From NCBI GenBank assembly GCA_016293615.1, contig JAEDDX010000011.1:1-52592 (forward strand): a stretch of 52,592 bases of DNA, read 5' to 3'. This DNA comes from Acetatifactor sp. GTDB taxonomy: Bacteria; Bacillota; Clostridia; Lachnospirales; Lachnospiraceae. Position numbers and translations under genes: made by a program. The notes beneath the pieces were generated by a model. The model was not told the origin of the DNA and ran no database searches. It was given only the letters and a program-made list of their open reading frames with translations. This document shows positions 32,878 through 42,102 of the stretch, piece after piece; the first letter of the stretch is position 1; every line of letters starts with the position of its first letter.

Positions 32878-34590
32878 TTACGCTTTGTCCTGCGTATTTG
32901 ACTCTTTTCCGGATTCCTTTTCGCGTGACCGCTTTTTGCGCCGGCCTGCGGAATCCTTCTTCACTTTTTGATTGCCTTTTTTCCCGTCGCGGTCTTTGTT
33001 GCGCCAAAGCCTGCTCACCGACAGACTAAAGATCAGAACCGACAGCACAATCACCAGAATACAGAATCCAAACATGCCCCACAAAGCAGCCAGTCTGGCT
33101 CCGTTCAAATCCCTGTAGGTGAACTCCGTGACCAGCGTGAATGCATCCGTGAGGGCAGAGATACCCGTCAAGAAGGTCATGAAGCCCAAACCGATCTGGA
33201 ACTGATTGTCCGCATCCTTCTCCCGCTTCTCCGTCTGCTCCTGAATCTCGCGGGCTTTTTTCTCTGCCTCTTCCTGCTTCTTGCGCACCGTCTCATGTTG
33301 GATCCTGCAAAGGGAATCCAGCCCCGCCGTCACACTTTTGACATCCTCTTCAATCGTAAATTTCTCACACAGATACTGATAAAACTCGTTCTGATGATGA
33401 ATATGGCTCACGGAAGTCGCGATGCTTTTTACCAGAAACAGATTGATCTCTGTACTGATTCTGTCAATCTTTCCTGAGATAGCCTCTGTCTCATCCGAAA
33501 CCAGCAGATACTTATTCACATCGTTCGGCAGCAGCTTCGATATTTTCACCGAGAATCTCAGAAGCGAATAGGACTGATAGAGGGTCCTGATGTAGAGTAG
33601 GAAATAATCATTGATGATCTTGCTGTACAGATTGCCGGTAAAAAACTGCTCATTCTTATCATCAACCCAGGCATAGTATCCGCAGCCCTCCCTGGAGGCC
33701 ATCCACAGGACATTGGCAAACGGACTCCTTGCTTCACTCACCACCCGATCGCTCATCGCATAGGTTTCTGTGTAGCCGCTCGTCAGATAGTAGGCGGTGC
33801 GGATCTCCTCCTTGCCCATCTGCCAGTCACTGGCGCGTCGGAACACCGCATAGGTAAAAAGCAGTGCCTTGTCCGGACAAAACGACGGCAAACTCTCTGT
33901 CAGCTCCTTCTCCGGCAGCTTACACACCTTATGCAGATTCTTCACAAAGGAATTTTTTCTGGCCGTCTGATAGCTCGGATTTAAGAAAGCCAGTCTCTCC
34001 GCGATCCAGTTACCCAGCAGAAAAGGTATGTACTGATCGGTATATCCCTCGGGTGCCTCGATAGATTTGGTTTCCATCCACAGCTTGTTGCTATATCCCC
34101 TGTTGAGTTCTTTGAACGCATACTGAAATCGTATCAGGCTTGCAGAATCCTGAATCTCTCTGACAGGCTTGATCTCATACCACAGAAAACCCACGCCGCT
34201 TCGAAACAGGTACAGTCCCATGTCATGGATCGTAACGACAATCCCCTGCTCCGGTGCGGAGGCATCCTCCATAAACAGAAGCTTCACGGGACGATTCATC
34301 TCCAGATGCCAGAAGCAGCCGGCCTTCTCGATCTCTGTCCCCTGCCCGAAATCCTCTTCTCCGGAAAACTCGTCCCGGATATACTGATAGACATCCTGCT
34401 CTCCCTTTTCCAGAGACTGTCTCACCCACCTGCTCTTTTTGCGGCTCTTCTCCCTGCCCAGAAAAGCAAACAGATCATCCTGATGATCCGCAATCCTTCC
34501 GCACACTTCCTCAAAAGACTGTGAATCCGTGTCTATCTCAAACGGAATGACATATCTGTTTCTAAGTGTTTTGATTGCAAAGGATTTCAT
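32878..34590 (-). CDS. large CorA-like two-TM membrane protein, unknown function
   Basis: A 570-residue protein with a long cytoplasmic part, a charged coiled-coil region (KKQEEAEKKAREIQEQTEKR) and two C-terminal membrane helices (about residues 475-495 and 510-535), ending in a very basic tail. This resembles the layout of CorA-type channels, but no GMN motif is seen between the helices. The protein is not one I can name. The start at 34590 has GGAGG eight bases upstream; the longer frame (to 34734) lacks an SD. Confidence 0.7.
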   Translation of the reverse strand: MKSFAIKTLRNRYVIPFEIDTDSQSFEEVCGRIADHQDDLFAFLGREKSRKKSRWVRQSLEKGEQDVYQYIRDEFSGEEDFGQGTEIEKAGCFWHLEMNRPVKLLFMEDASAPEQGIVVTIHDMGLYLFRSGVGFLWYEIKPVREIQDSASLIRFQYAFKELNRGYSNKLWMETKSIEAPEGYTDQYIPFLLGNWIAERLAFLNPSYQTARKNSFVKNLHKVCKLPEKELTESLPSFCPDKALLFTYAVFRRASDWQMGKEEIRTAYYLTSGYTETYAMSDRVVSEARSPFANVLWMASREGCGYYAWVDDKNEQFFTGNLYSKIINDYFLLYIRTLYQSYSLLRFSVKISKLLPNDVNKYLLVSDETEAISGKIDRISTEINLFLVKSIATSVSHIHHQNEFYQYLCEKFTIEEDVKSVTAGLDSLCRIQHETVRKKQEEAEKKAREIQEQTEKREKDADNQFQIGLGFMTFLTGISALTDAFTLVTEFTYRDLNGARLAALWGMFGFCILVIVLSVLIFSLSVSRLWRNKDRDGKKGNQKVKKDSAGRRKKRSREKESGKESNTQDKA

Positions 34591-34735
34591 CCGTCGTACC
34601 TCCGTTACATTTTCTGAAATGTATATTGAGCAAGCCATGCCTGCGACAATCTCATGTATCATCTGCTGCTGCAGTAAATCATTATCTCTACTATAACATT
34701 CCTGCCCCTGTAATGCAATCGGTACGCACTCCATT

Positions 34736-34769
34736 GGTGCCGGGTACTGAAAATCTATCCTCCGGCACC
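34736..34769. repeat. 8-bp inverted repeat GGTGCCGG/CCGGCACC
   Basis: GGTGCCGG (34736-34743) and CCGGCACC (34762-34769) are perfect inverted copies. A related pair CGGTGCC/GGCACCG lies at 34892-34919. Together with the terminator they are the only structures seen in the gene-free stretch 34591-35081. No protein with an SD was found there. Confidence 0.5.
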
Positions 34770-34854
34770 CTCTGTGCCAGTGATTTTAGTTGCCCGCCTT
34801 TTCTTTTGCGGCGGATAACATGATCATCAATAAGGATAATTGTCGTTATCATAA

Positions 34855-34888
34855 ATCATGAAAAAACGGGCGGCCTTCCGGCCGCCCG
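34855..34888 (-). terminator. strong intrinsic terminator
   Basis: CGGGCGGCC TTCC GGCCGCCCG is a perfect 9-bp GC stem with a four-base loop. On the minus strand it is followed at once by TTTTTT. It should end the transcript of the coiled-coil gene at 35082-35597. Confidence 0.88.
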
Positions 34889-35081
34889 CATCGGTGCCTG
34901 GAACCGTACCTTGGCACCGGGAGGTTTTCTGCAAGGCGAGTGTTTCGAACATACCATGCATCTGGGCTTTTCCTTTGAACCATAACGGATAAGAAATAAC
35001 CAATAACAGGATAATTACTGACATTGAACACTAACGCTTTTACCAAATTATCTATTGCAAACGCCTTGCACGGGGAGGGCT

Positions 35082-35597
35082 TTAGATCTCCACCTCAAAC
35101 TCTATGGTCTGATTGTAGCGATCCAAAGCGATCTGCATCTCCATGATGGTCTCGGAGACGCGCTCATACTCCGCTTTGATGAGATCCAGATCATAGTTGA
35201 TGTAGCGGTACTCGGGAACCGCATTTCTGGCCCTGTAAGAGTTGTTGTCGTCTCTGGTCTTGGGGAGCTGCTTGCGCATCCAGTCCAGAACGCCTTTTCT
35301 TTTATTCAGCTGTGCCATCCTGATTAAGATGGTGTCGACGCTCATCACCTCGTCGCCGACCTGAACCTGCGCGGTTGCATTGGAAAGGTTCACCGCGTGT
35401 CTGATGACTGCGATCTTGGCGTCGATCTGCTCGATGGTTGCCGCCACCTCGGCGTAATCATACTCGGGGATGACGGGCTCCTCGTTGTTCGCTGCCACAT
35501 AGGTGCAGGATTCATTCTCCCGATTCACCCAGTAGGCTTTGTCCTCCTCGAGGCTTCTGAGCAGTTTGCCTGCATATGCGGAAGTCATTTTCTTCAT
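35082..35597 (-). CDS. coiled-coil protein, possibly DIP1984/septicolysin-like
   Basis: A 171-residue helical protein starting MKKMTSAYAGKLLRSLEED. It has a central IEQIDAKIAVIRHAVNLSNATAQV block, then MSVDTILIRMAQLNKRKGVL, and a C-terminal helix. The order of these parts resembles the DIP1984 (septicolysin-like) family, but I am not certain. No signal peptide or membrane helix. The start at 35597 has AGGAGG eight bases upstream. A strong terminator follows the stop. Confidence 0.75.
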   Translation of the reverse strand: MKKMTSAYAGKLLRSLEEDKAYWVNRENESCTYVAANNEEPVIPEYDYAEVAATIEQIDAKIAVIRHAVNLSNATAQVQVGDEVMSVDTILIRMAQLNKRKGVLDWMRKQLPKTRDDNNSYRARNAVPEYRYINYDLDLIKAEYERVSETIMEMQIALDRYNQTIEFEVEI

Positions 35598-35800
35598 CTT
35601 GGTATCCTCCTGTAAACAAATCTCGCAAGCGGGATTTCCGCGCCTGCGGCGTGCTGCTTTGGCGACATCTCTGCCTGCCGCCGCAGGGCGTTGCTTTTGA
35701 ATTAACATTTCTGTTTCAGGCGGTTTTCGTCACCGCCGATTCTGTACCCAGTATAGCAGGTATCCGGCAGTCTGTCACTAAACCTGTGGTTTCATCTCTG

Positions 35801-37756
35801 CTATTTTTCACTGCCGTGGCAGACGACATAGTTGCAGGCGATCCGATAGGTCAGCAGGAAGTACAGCGCATAGATGCCCGCAACGACGAGGGCTATCACC
35901 GCAGCGGTTGCCACTGCCTTCATTTCGCTCAGTCCGGGGATATTCCAGATCTCGTACACTTTCGCGAAGATGATTCCCACCGGCACCGATACACTCACGG
36001 GCAGTGCAAAGGGAAGCAGGAAGAATCCGCCGATTTCCAGAAACTGGGCTTTCTTCTGCATTCTGCCGTCGGCGCCCAGACGGTACAGCATTGCAAAGCG
36101 CTTCTTCTCATCCTCAAGGGTGGACAGGGTCTTCACGGAGAGAATCGAGAGCACCATGCACACATAGACAGTCGCCACATACAAAGAGCCGATGATGAGG
36201 GTGCCGACCGTTGCGTTGGAGTACACTCTGTGGTACTCCAAAACCCTGTAGTCGCTCTTCTCTTCCTTACCGTATTCCGTCTCCACCTCATAGTGGAGCT
36301 CATCCACAAGGGCAGTCGCGTCAAACCTCTTGTTACCAAGGGTCATCCCCACGCAAGTGTCGGAGACTGCAAGACCTTCCAGCGCTTCATCGGGAATGAC
36401 GAAGTATATCCACTCACTGTTAAAGCGAGGGTAATAGTCCGTACTTCCCGCCCATGTGTAGGTCCTGCCGTTCAGGGTCACACTCTTGTCGGAGAGGTCC
36501 TCATTGCACATCTCCCGCGCGGTGCTGATCATCATATATTGACCGTCAAGCGTAACCGGCTCATAGCCGGAGTGCTCAGCCAGCCGGTTAAAGGTACTCA
36601 GCGGCATGTAAGTATCCACCCATTTCATCACATCATACCCCACGATTCCGCTGATAAGCGTTGACTCGTTCGTCGTGTAGAGAGCGTAGGACAGCTCGGC
36701 TTCAATCGGGCTGTACTTTTCGATGATTTTTCTTCCCTCCTGGGGGGAAAGCTTCGATTCTTGGTTGGCGTCATACTGCGCCAGTATATCAAAGGGGCAG
36801 TCCTTCTGCAGCGACAGGTCGGAGCGGATCTTCTCCCCAAACACCACATTCGCCATGACGATTGCAAACACAAGCAGCGTTGCGAGCGCGCCGATCAGCA
36901 TGGAATTGACCGTAATTTTTTCGGAAAAGCCGCGAAATACCACGACATTTGTGCCGCGGTTCTTCCACCTGCGGTTGCGCAGAAGTACTCCGGATAAGCA
37001 CCTCGAACAGCCCGTATGAAGCAGATAGATGACTACCAGATCGGCAATCATCCAGCCAAAAAGGCTCATATGTTCCGAATCCTCAAAGGCCAACATCAGG
37101 CTTTCATAGCTCATGTACATACAAAAGATAAAGGCAAGCACACCGAGCACCGATATCATGGTCCAGAAGCCGAAGTGTCTCTCCCCTCTCTCCGGTTCCT
37201 TATCCCGCAGAAGCTCCGCCATCGTCACCTTGCCAAGGTATCTGACCGAGGCGATGGAGGAGACCACGAAGAGTCCCACACTCACCCCTACGGTGAGCAA
37301 GAAGCCCTGCACCGAGTAGGGCGCTATCTCAAACTCCATATCCATGATATTGGAGAACAGTGCCATCAGAAACTGGAAAATGACGAGCCCTATACCGGTT
37401 CCGAGAAGCATGGCCAGTCCTGAGAGAATACCTGTTTCACAGACAAAGAGCGTCCGGATGTTTTTTCTCGTCATGCCAAGCGTCAGATACATGCCAAACT
37501 CCCTGCGTCTGAGCTTTAACATATATCCGGTCGCATAGCTTAACACCAGCGCCGTGACGAAGGAAGCCAGGATCGTCACGACCTTGAATGTTGTCTCCAT
37601 ATCTGCGGAGTCCTTGATGATCTCCCTCAAAGTAGTATTACAGCTTAGGTTATTGACGGCGAACATTAAGGCCACACTCATCGCCACCGTCACAAAATAG
37701 ATGAGATAGTTCTGAATCTGTCTGCGCACATTTCGAAGGGCAAGCTTAGCGAACAT
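35801..37756 (-). CDS. BceB-type ABC transporter permease
   Basis: A 651-residue FtsX-family permease of the Bce type. There are about ten membrane helices: an N-terminal group (LIYFVTVAMSVALMF, VLGVLAFIFCMYM), a large outer domain of about 200 residues after ISVTVNSML-like helix 7-8, and a C-terminal trio. The outer domain senses or binds cell-wall-active peptides in this family. The ATG at 37756 has GGAGG at eight bases; an in-frame GTG three codons earlier is possible. It overlaps the ATPase gene by 11 bp. Confidence 0.92.
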   Translation of the reverse strand: MFAKLALRNVRRQIQNYLIYFVTVAMSVALMFAVNNLSCNTTLREIIKDSADMETTFKVVTILASFVTALVLSYATGYMLKLRRREFGMYLTLGMTRKNIRTLFVCETGILSGLAMLLGTGIGLVIFQFLMALFSNIMDMEFEIAPYSVQGFLLTVGVSVGLFVVSSIASVRYLGKVTMAELLRDKEPERGERHFGFWTMISVLGVLAFIFCMYMSYESLMLAFEDSEHMSLFGWMIADLVVIYLLHTGCSRCLSGVLLRNRRWKNRGTNVVVFRGFSEKITVNSMLIGALATLLVFAIVMANVVFGEKIRSDLSLQKDCPFDILAQYDANQESKLSPQEGRKIIEKYSPIEAELSYALYTTNESTLISGIVGYDVMKWVDTYMPLSTFNRLAEHSGYEPVTLDGQYMMISTAREMCNEDLSDKSVTLNGRTYTWAGSTDYYPRFNSEWIYFVIPDEALEGLAVSDTCVGMTLGNKRFDATALVDELHYEVETEYGKEEKSDYRVLEYHRVYSNATVGTLIIGSLYVATVYVCMVLSILSVKTLSTLEDEKKRFAMLYRLGADGRMQKKAQFLEIGGFFLLPFALPVSVSVPVGIIFAKVYEIWNIPGLSEMKAVATAAVIALVVAGIYALYFLLTYRIACNYVVCHGSEK

Positions 37757-38510
37757 CCGTCTCACCTCCCAGCGCAGCCATGGTGTTCAGGATTTCCTGA
37801 TACATCGTCTGGCGGGTCCGGTCTCCGCGATACAGTTCGTTCCAGATCTGACCGTCCTTTAAGAAAAGCACCCTGGAAGCATAGGAACCGACCACCGCGT
37901 CATGCGTAACCATCAAGATGGTGGAGCCGAGTTTCTGATTCATCAGCGTGAAGGTCTGCATCAGGCTCTTGGAGTTCGCACTGTCCAATGCCCCGGTCGG
38001 TTCGTCCGCAAGGATGAGCGCCGGGCGTGTGATCAAGGCTCTCGCGCACGCTGCCCTCTGGCGCTGTCCACCGGACAGCTGGCCCGGGAACTTGTGAAGC
38101 TGCTCCGTGATCTCCAGAGTAGCCGCAACCTCCTGCAGCCGCGCTTCTGTCTCCTTCACGGGACATTTCTGCAGGTTCAGGGGAAGCACGATATTCTCTC
38201 CGATGTTGAGCGTATCCAGCAGATTGTATTCTTGGAAGATGAAACCGAGACGATCTCTTCGAAACCTTGCCAGCTCCTCCTCCCGCATCTCCGCGATGCT
38301 TCTGTCTTCCAGAATAATATCGCCCGAGCTGGGGACATCGATCGTTGCGATCACATTCAAAAGGGTGCTCTTGCCGGAACCGGAAGCGCCCATGATAGCG
38401 GTAAACTCTCCCTGTTCCATGGAAAAGCTGACACCGCCGAGCGCCCTCGAAACTGACTCATCGCACCCATAATACTTTGTTACATTCTGAATCTCTAATA
38501 GCTTACTCAT
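37746..38510 (-). CDS. BceA-type ABC transporter ATP-binding protein
   Basis: A 254-residue ATPase. Walker A is GASGSGKST, the Q-loop lies in FIFQEYNLL, the signature is LSGGQRQR and Walker B is ALILADEPT. It is of the MacB/LolD group used with FtsX permeases. It should energise the BceB-like permease encoded downstream and is located with it at the cytoplasmic membrane. Confidence 0.95.
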   Translation of the reverse strand: MSKLLEIQNVTKYYGCDESVSRALGGVSFSMEQGEFTAIMGASGSGKSTLLNVIATIDVPSSGDIILEDRSIAEMREEELARFRRDRLGFIFQEYNLLDTLNIGENIVLPLNLQKCPVKETEARLQEVAATLEITEQLHKFPGQLSGGQRQRAACARALITRPALILADEPTGALDSANSKSLMQTFTLMNQKLGSTILMVTHDAVVGSYASRVLFLKDGQIWNELYRGDRTRQTMYQEILNTMAALGGETDVR

Positions 38511-38577
38511 ATGTTTTCAACCACCTTTCATAAGCTATTCTACCGCAGAAAGTGCCGATTTGTTCTAACGCTGTCTA

Positions 38578-39576
38578 TCAGTAATCTAACACTTTTGTAA
38601 GGTTGGCTGTCGGTTCACAAAAAGTAAATGTAAAGCGGGTGAACTCACCCTCGCGGGAAGCAGGCTCCAGACCTATGCTCATCTTCTCGCAGAGCCGCTT
38701 TACGATATATAATCCCATGCCGGTACTCTTACCGGTACTTCTTCCAAGCGTTCCGGTAAAACCGCGATCCGTCACGCGGGACAATTCATGCGAGGGAATC
38801 CCCGGGCCGTTGTCCTCGAACACCAGCCTGTTTTCCGCAAGAATCATCTGAATCTGACATCCAGCACAGTACTTGGCACAGTTGATCAGAAGCTGCTTTA
38901 AGACAAACACGAGCAGCTTGGGATCCGTATACACACGCCCCGCACCCTGCACGGAGACAGCAATGCCGGCCGCAATCAGAAGCTCCATCTCCTCCCGCAC
39001 CGCCTGGTCGCAGGCAGTACGCAGGTCGACAGCCCCGATCTGCAGATCCTTCTCCACCGTGCAAAGCTTCGCATAGTGCAGAATCGTATCCGACAGATTA
39101 TCAGCGCGCCGAAGCTCCCTGCGAAGCTTGGCGGGGTCTCCTCCGTTCGCCAATATCAGAGAGCAGGCAGTCAGAGGCGTCTTGATCTCATGGACCCACT
39201 GCTCTACATAATCACTGTATTCTTCCTTCTCGGCACGCGCGCGGTCGACAGCCCCGATGGCAGAGCGGGAGATTTCCTTCATCAGCAGAAAATACTGCTG
39301 CTCTACAGCATCCTTGGGGCGCGCGAGCGTCTCCCCGATCAGGTATTTCTCCGGCAATGCCTCCAGCCTGCTTCGCAGATTCTTAAGCTTCCTGTTCGCG
39401 ATCCACCAGCCGGTGACAAGCCATACGATGACCGCAAAGGCGCCGCTTCCAAGAAGAATGATCGTGACAGGCGTGGGAATCCTGCAGAAATAACTTACTA
39501 GGCAGATATACAGACCGCCTATTCCAAGCAGGCAGAGCGTCTCCAGCCTGGAGGCAATATATTCACCGATCCTCAT
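38578..39576 (-). CDS. BceS-type intramembrane-sensing histidine kinase
   Basis: A 332-residue kinase with two N-terminal membrane helices (about residues 13-30 and 35-58) joined by only a few residues. Such kinases have no sensor domain and read the flux of their ABC transporter. The H-box is QWVHEIKTPLTAC, the N-box LLINCAKYC, and the G-boxes FEDNGPGIP and GKSTGMGLYIVKRL. Its start overlaps the regulator stop by four bases (ATGA). Confidence 0.93.
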   Translation of the reverse strand: MRIGEYIASRLETLCLLGIGGLYICLVSYFCRIPTPVTIILLGSGAFAVIVWLVTGWWIANRKLKNLRSRLEALPEKYLIGETLARPKDAVEQQYFLLMKEISRSAIGAVDRARAEKEEYSDYVEQWVHEIKTPLTACSLILANGGDPAKLRRELRRADNLSDTILHYAKLCTVEKDLQIGAVDLRTACDQAVREEMELLIAAGIAVSVQGAGRVYTDPKLLVFVLKQLLINCAKYCAGCQIQMILAENRLVFEDNGPGIPSHELSRVTDRGFTGTLGRSTGKSTGMGLYIVKRLCEKMSIGLEPASREGEFTRFTFTFCEPTANLTKVLDY

Positions 39577-40184
39577 AAACGATACCCCACTCCGCGCACG
39601 GTGCGGATAAAATCAGCCGCTCCTATCGACTTAAGCTTATCACGCAGCCGTCCGATGTTGACATACAGCGTGTTGCTGTCTATGTACATACCGTTCGTCC
39701 ACAGATCCTCGATCAACTCTTCTCTGGTCCAGAGTTCTTTCTGCATCAGGCACCAAAGAATACGGGCCTCGTTCTTGGTCAGCTCAACATACTTTCCCGC
39801 GTACTCTGCCTTCATGCCCGGCAGATCCAGTGTCAGTCCGCGCTCCGTCATGCGCTCACTGCCGGTATTTTTCAGCATCCTCGCGATTCTCGCAAGCAGC
39901 ACCGATGAATGATAGGGCTTTCTGATGAAATCGTCCCCGCCGACCGCAAAGGCTAACAGCTCATCCTCCGGCGTATCCCTTGCCGTCAGAAAAATCACCG
40001 GTGTGTCCGAAGACTCACGGATTTTCCGGCATCGGGCAAACCCACTCTCCCCGGGCAGATTCACATCCATCAGAATCAAGTCGCACTCTCCGCCGTCCAC
40101 GGGCTGATAACCGTTGGCCGCAAGCAGCTGAAACAATTCCGTACGAATAGCCGTATCATCTTCCACAACGCAGATACGTTTCAT
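39573..40184 (-). CDS. BceR-type response regulator, shortened receiver
   Basis: A 203-residue OmpR-family regulator. The receiver begins RICVVEDDTAIR and the phosphorylated residue is Asp40 in LILMDVNLPGESG. The usual Asp is near residue 52; about a dozen residues (helix 2 and strand edges) seem to be missing between GYQPV and CDLIL. The conserved Lys is in FIRKPY. The C-terminal winged helix (residues about 105-203) is complete. It should activate the downstream kinase/ABC genes on peptide stress. Confidence 0.92.
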   Translation of the reverse strand: MKRICVVEDDTAIRTELFQLLAANGYQPVDGGECDLILMDVNLPGESGFARCRKIRESSDTPVIFLTARDTPEDELLAFAVGGDDFIRKPYHSSVLLARIARMLKNTGSERMTERGLTLDLPGMKAEYAGKYVELTKNEARILWCLMQKELWTREELIEDLWTNGMYIDSNTLYVNIGRLRDKLKSIGAADFIRTVRGVGYRL

Positions 40185-40247
40185 AAAAACTCCCTTCTGT
40201 CTTCCTCATCCGGACAGTGATTGCCAGGCGCGGGGCTCCTTTGCAGA

Positions 40248-41531
40248 TCACAGCACGCGGATTCCGCCCTGCGGACGCACCTTCAGCACATGACAGCTGT
40301 CTGCGCCGTAAACAGCCTCGATTCCTTCCTTGTATGCCGCAACAGCCTCGTCCTTCACAAAAGCCTGAATGGTTCCCGCGAAGCCGCCGCCGTGTACGCG
40401 GCAGACACCGTTCTTACCAAGGATACTCTCGCTGACCGCCAGCGCCACCGTAACATTCTGAGACTCCACATCCTTGGGGCTATAGATATTCTGCAGATAT
40501 TTTGCGGAAGAATCACCGCTTGCTTTGATCACGGAGAGAAAAGCATCATAGTCGGAGGCTTCCAGCGCAGCAGAACCCTGCTGCACTCTCTCCTCTTCTT
40601 CGTAGAAGTGGATTGCCCGAAGCACTGCCCTTCCGGAAACCTGCTCGCGAAGCATGGGAATCGCCCGATAGAAGGTCTCTCTGTCGACCTCGCGGAGATG
40701 CTCCTTTCCAAGCGCCCGGGCCACCTGATTCATCTCTGCGGGAACCGCTGCATAATCAGGGGTCAGGTCTGCGTGAGAGCCCTTGGTATCCACGATACAA
40801 AGGCTTAAGCCTGCCTTCTCAAAATCACTGTGGATCTGCTTCACCACAGGTCTTGTCTTATCCTCAAAATCGATGTAGATCATGCCGCCGACACTGCACG
40901 CCATCTGATCCATCAGCCCGCAGGGTTTGCCGAAGTACACATTTTCAGCATACTGTCCGACCTGTGCAATCTCCACGGAAGAGATCCTCATATCGTTGTA
41001 TAAGCCGGAAAGAATAGTTCCGATCAGACTCTCAAACGCCGCGGAGGAGGACATCCCCGCGCCCATCAGCACATCGCTGGTCACATATGCCCTGAAGCCG
41101 CCGACAGAATACCCTCTCTCGGCAAGATTGCCGACAACGCCGCGAATCAGCGCTGTGGTGGTGCTTTTCTCACTTTCCTTCATTTCACGGTCAGTGACAT
41201 CGATTACTTCCATGGGAAAGTCTCCCGACACCAGGCGGATCACATCGTCATCCGTTTTCGCCACAATCGCGATGGCGTCCAGATTGATACTCGTTGCAAG
41301 CACCATACCGTTTTGATGGTCGGTATGGTTGCCGCACACCTCACTTCGCCCGGGTGCGCTGTAGATCTCTATTTCCCTCTCCTCAGGAAACAGCTCCGCA
41401 AACCGCTCAAGCGCGTCGATATATCGCTGTCTGTTGTAAGCTACTCTCTTCTCATCCACATAGATGTCCTTGAGCTTAGCATCCAGCATTCCTTTCTCCA
41501 AAGTCTCTCTGACCCTTGCAATATCCTGCAT
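40248..41531 (-). CDS. galK: galactokinase-family GHMP kinase
   Basis: A 427-residue GHMP kinase closest to galactokinases. The N-terminal sugar motif reads APGRSEVCGNHTDHQNG, a variant of the usual GRVNLIGEHTDYNGG. The ATP motif is MGAGMSSSAAFE and the third motif CRVHGGGFAGTIQAF. It would phosphorylate galactose (or a related sugar) for the Leloir pathway; no galT or galE is near, so the substrate is by family. The start at 41531 has GGAGG eight bases upstream; longer in-frame starts have none. Confidence 0.85.
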   Translation of the reverse strand: MQDIARVRETLEKGMLDAKLKDIYVDEKRVAYNRQRYIDALERFAELFPEEREIEIYSAPGRSEVCGNHTDHQNGMVLATSINLDAIAIVAKTDDDVIRLVSGDFPMEVIDVTDREMKESEKSTTTALIRGVVGNLAERGYSVGGFRAYVTSDVLMGAGMSSSAAFESLIGTILSGLYNDMRISSVEIAQVGQYAENVYFGKPCGLMDQMACSVGGMIYIDFEDKTRPVVKQIHSDFEKAGLSLCIVDTKGSHADLTPDYAAVPAEMNQVARALGKEHLREVDRETFYRAIPMLREQVSGRAVLRAIHFYEEEERVQQGSAALEASDYDAFLSVIKASGDSSAKYLQNIYSPKDVESQNVTVALAVSESILGKNGVCRVHGGGFAGTIQAFVKDEAVAAYKEGIEAVYGADSCHVLKVRPQGGIRVL

Positions 41532-41647
41532 CTTACTCTCCTCCATACTCAGCCGCATTACCTGTTTTACCACTTTTATTGTTCCGAAAGGGCATGCCCT
41601 CCGGTTGGATTTTGGCGCCATCAGGACTCCTTCCGCCCCGCTTCCGC

Positions 41648-42067
41648 CTATTCCATCTGTTCCGTCCTCGGCTTTCCCTTCCGCTTCTGCACCGCACGCA
41701 GTACCTCATACCCGCCAAGAAGCAGGCAGCCCACCGCATAGCACACAATGTCCTTCCAATCAAACACAGAACCGATGAGCACACGAAAGAACGCAATCTC
41801 TTCCAATCCGAGCAGTTCCACGATATGTATGAATTGCAGCCCCTCAACTCCCGCCGCAAACAAAAAAATCAGCACAGGCAGGAGCGGGCATTGCTCCGGC
41901 AAAAAGCTCCTTACAAATGTGTAAAGCACTATGACCACCAGGACATCCCCCAAATACGGCCGCACGAAAGCATCGTGGACAAACAGGGCAATCAGTACTT
42001 CGATACAGAGGAGGATTACCGTGGCAACAAGGTAACAAAGTCTTTTCTTGGTCGTTGCATTTAACAT
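41648..42067 (-). CDS. DUF2809-type membrane protein
   Basis: A 139-residue protein with four to five helices. The stretch HDAFVRPYLGDVLVVIVLY, a Glu-x2-Gln in VEGLQF and FDWKDIVCYAVG near the end match DUF2809 proteins, which are distantly VanZ-like. Function unknown. It lies between galK and a metallophosphoesterase gene on the same strand. Confidence 0.8.
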   Translation of the reverse strand: MLNATTKKRLCYLVATVILLCIEVLIALFVHDAFVRPYLGDVLVVIVLYTFVRSFLPEQCPLLPVLIFLFAAGVEGLQFIHIVELLGLEEIAFFRVLIGSVFDWKDIVCYAVGCLLLGGYEVLRAVQKRKGKPRTEQME

Positions 42068-42102
42068 TTCGCTGCTCCTTCCGGCAGGCTTGCTGCCCTC
42101 TC

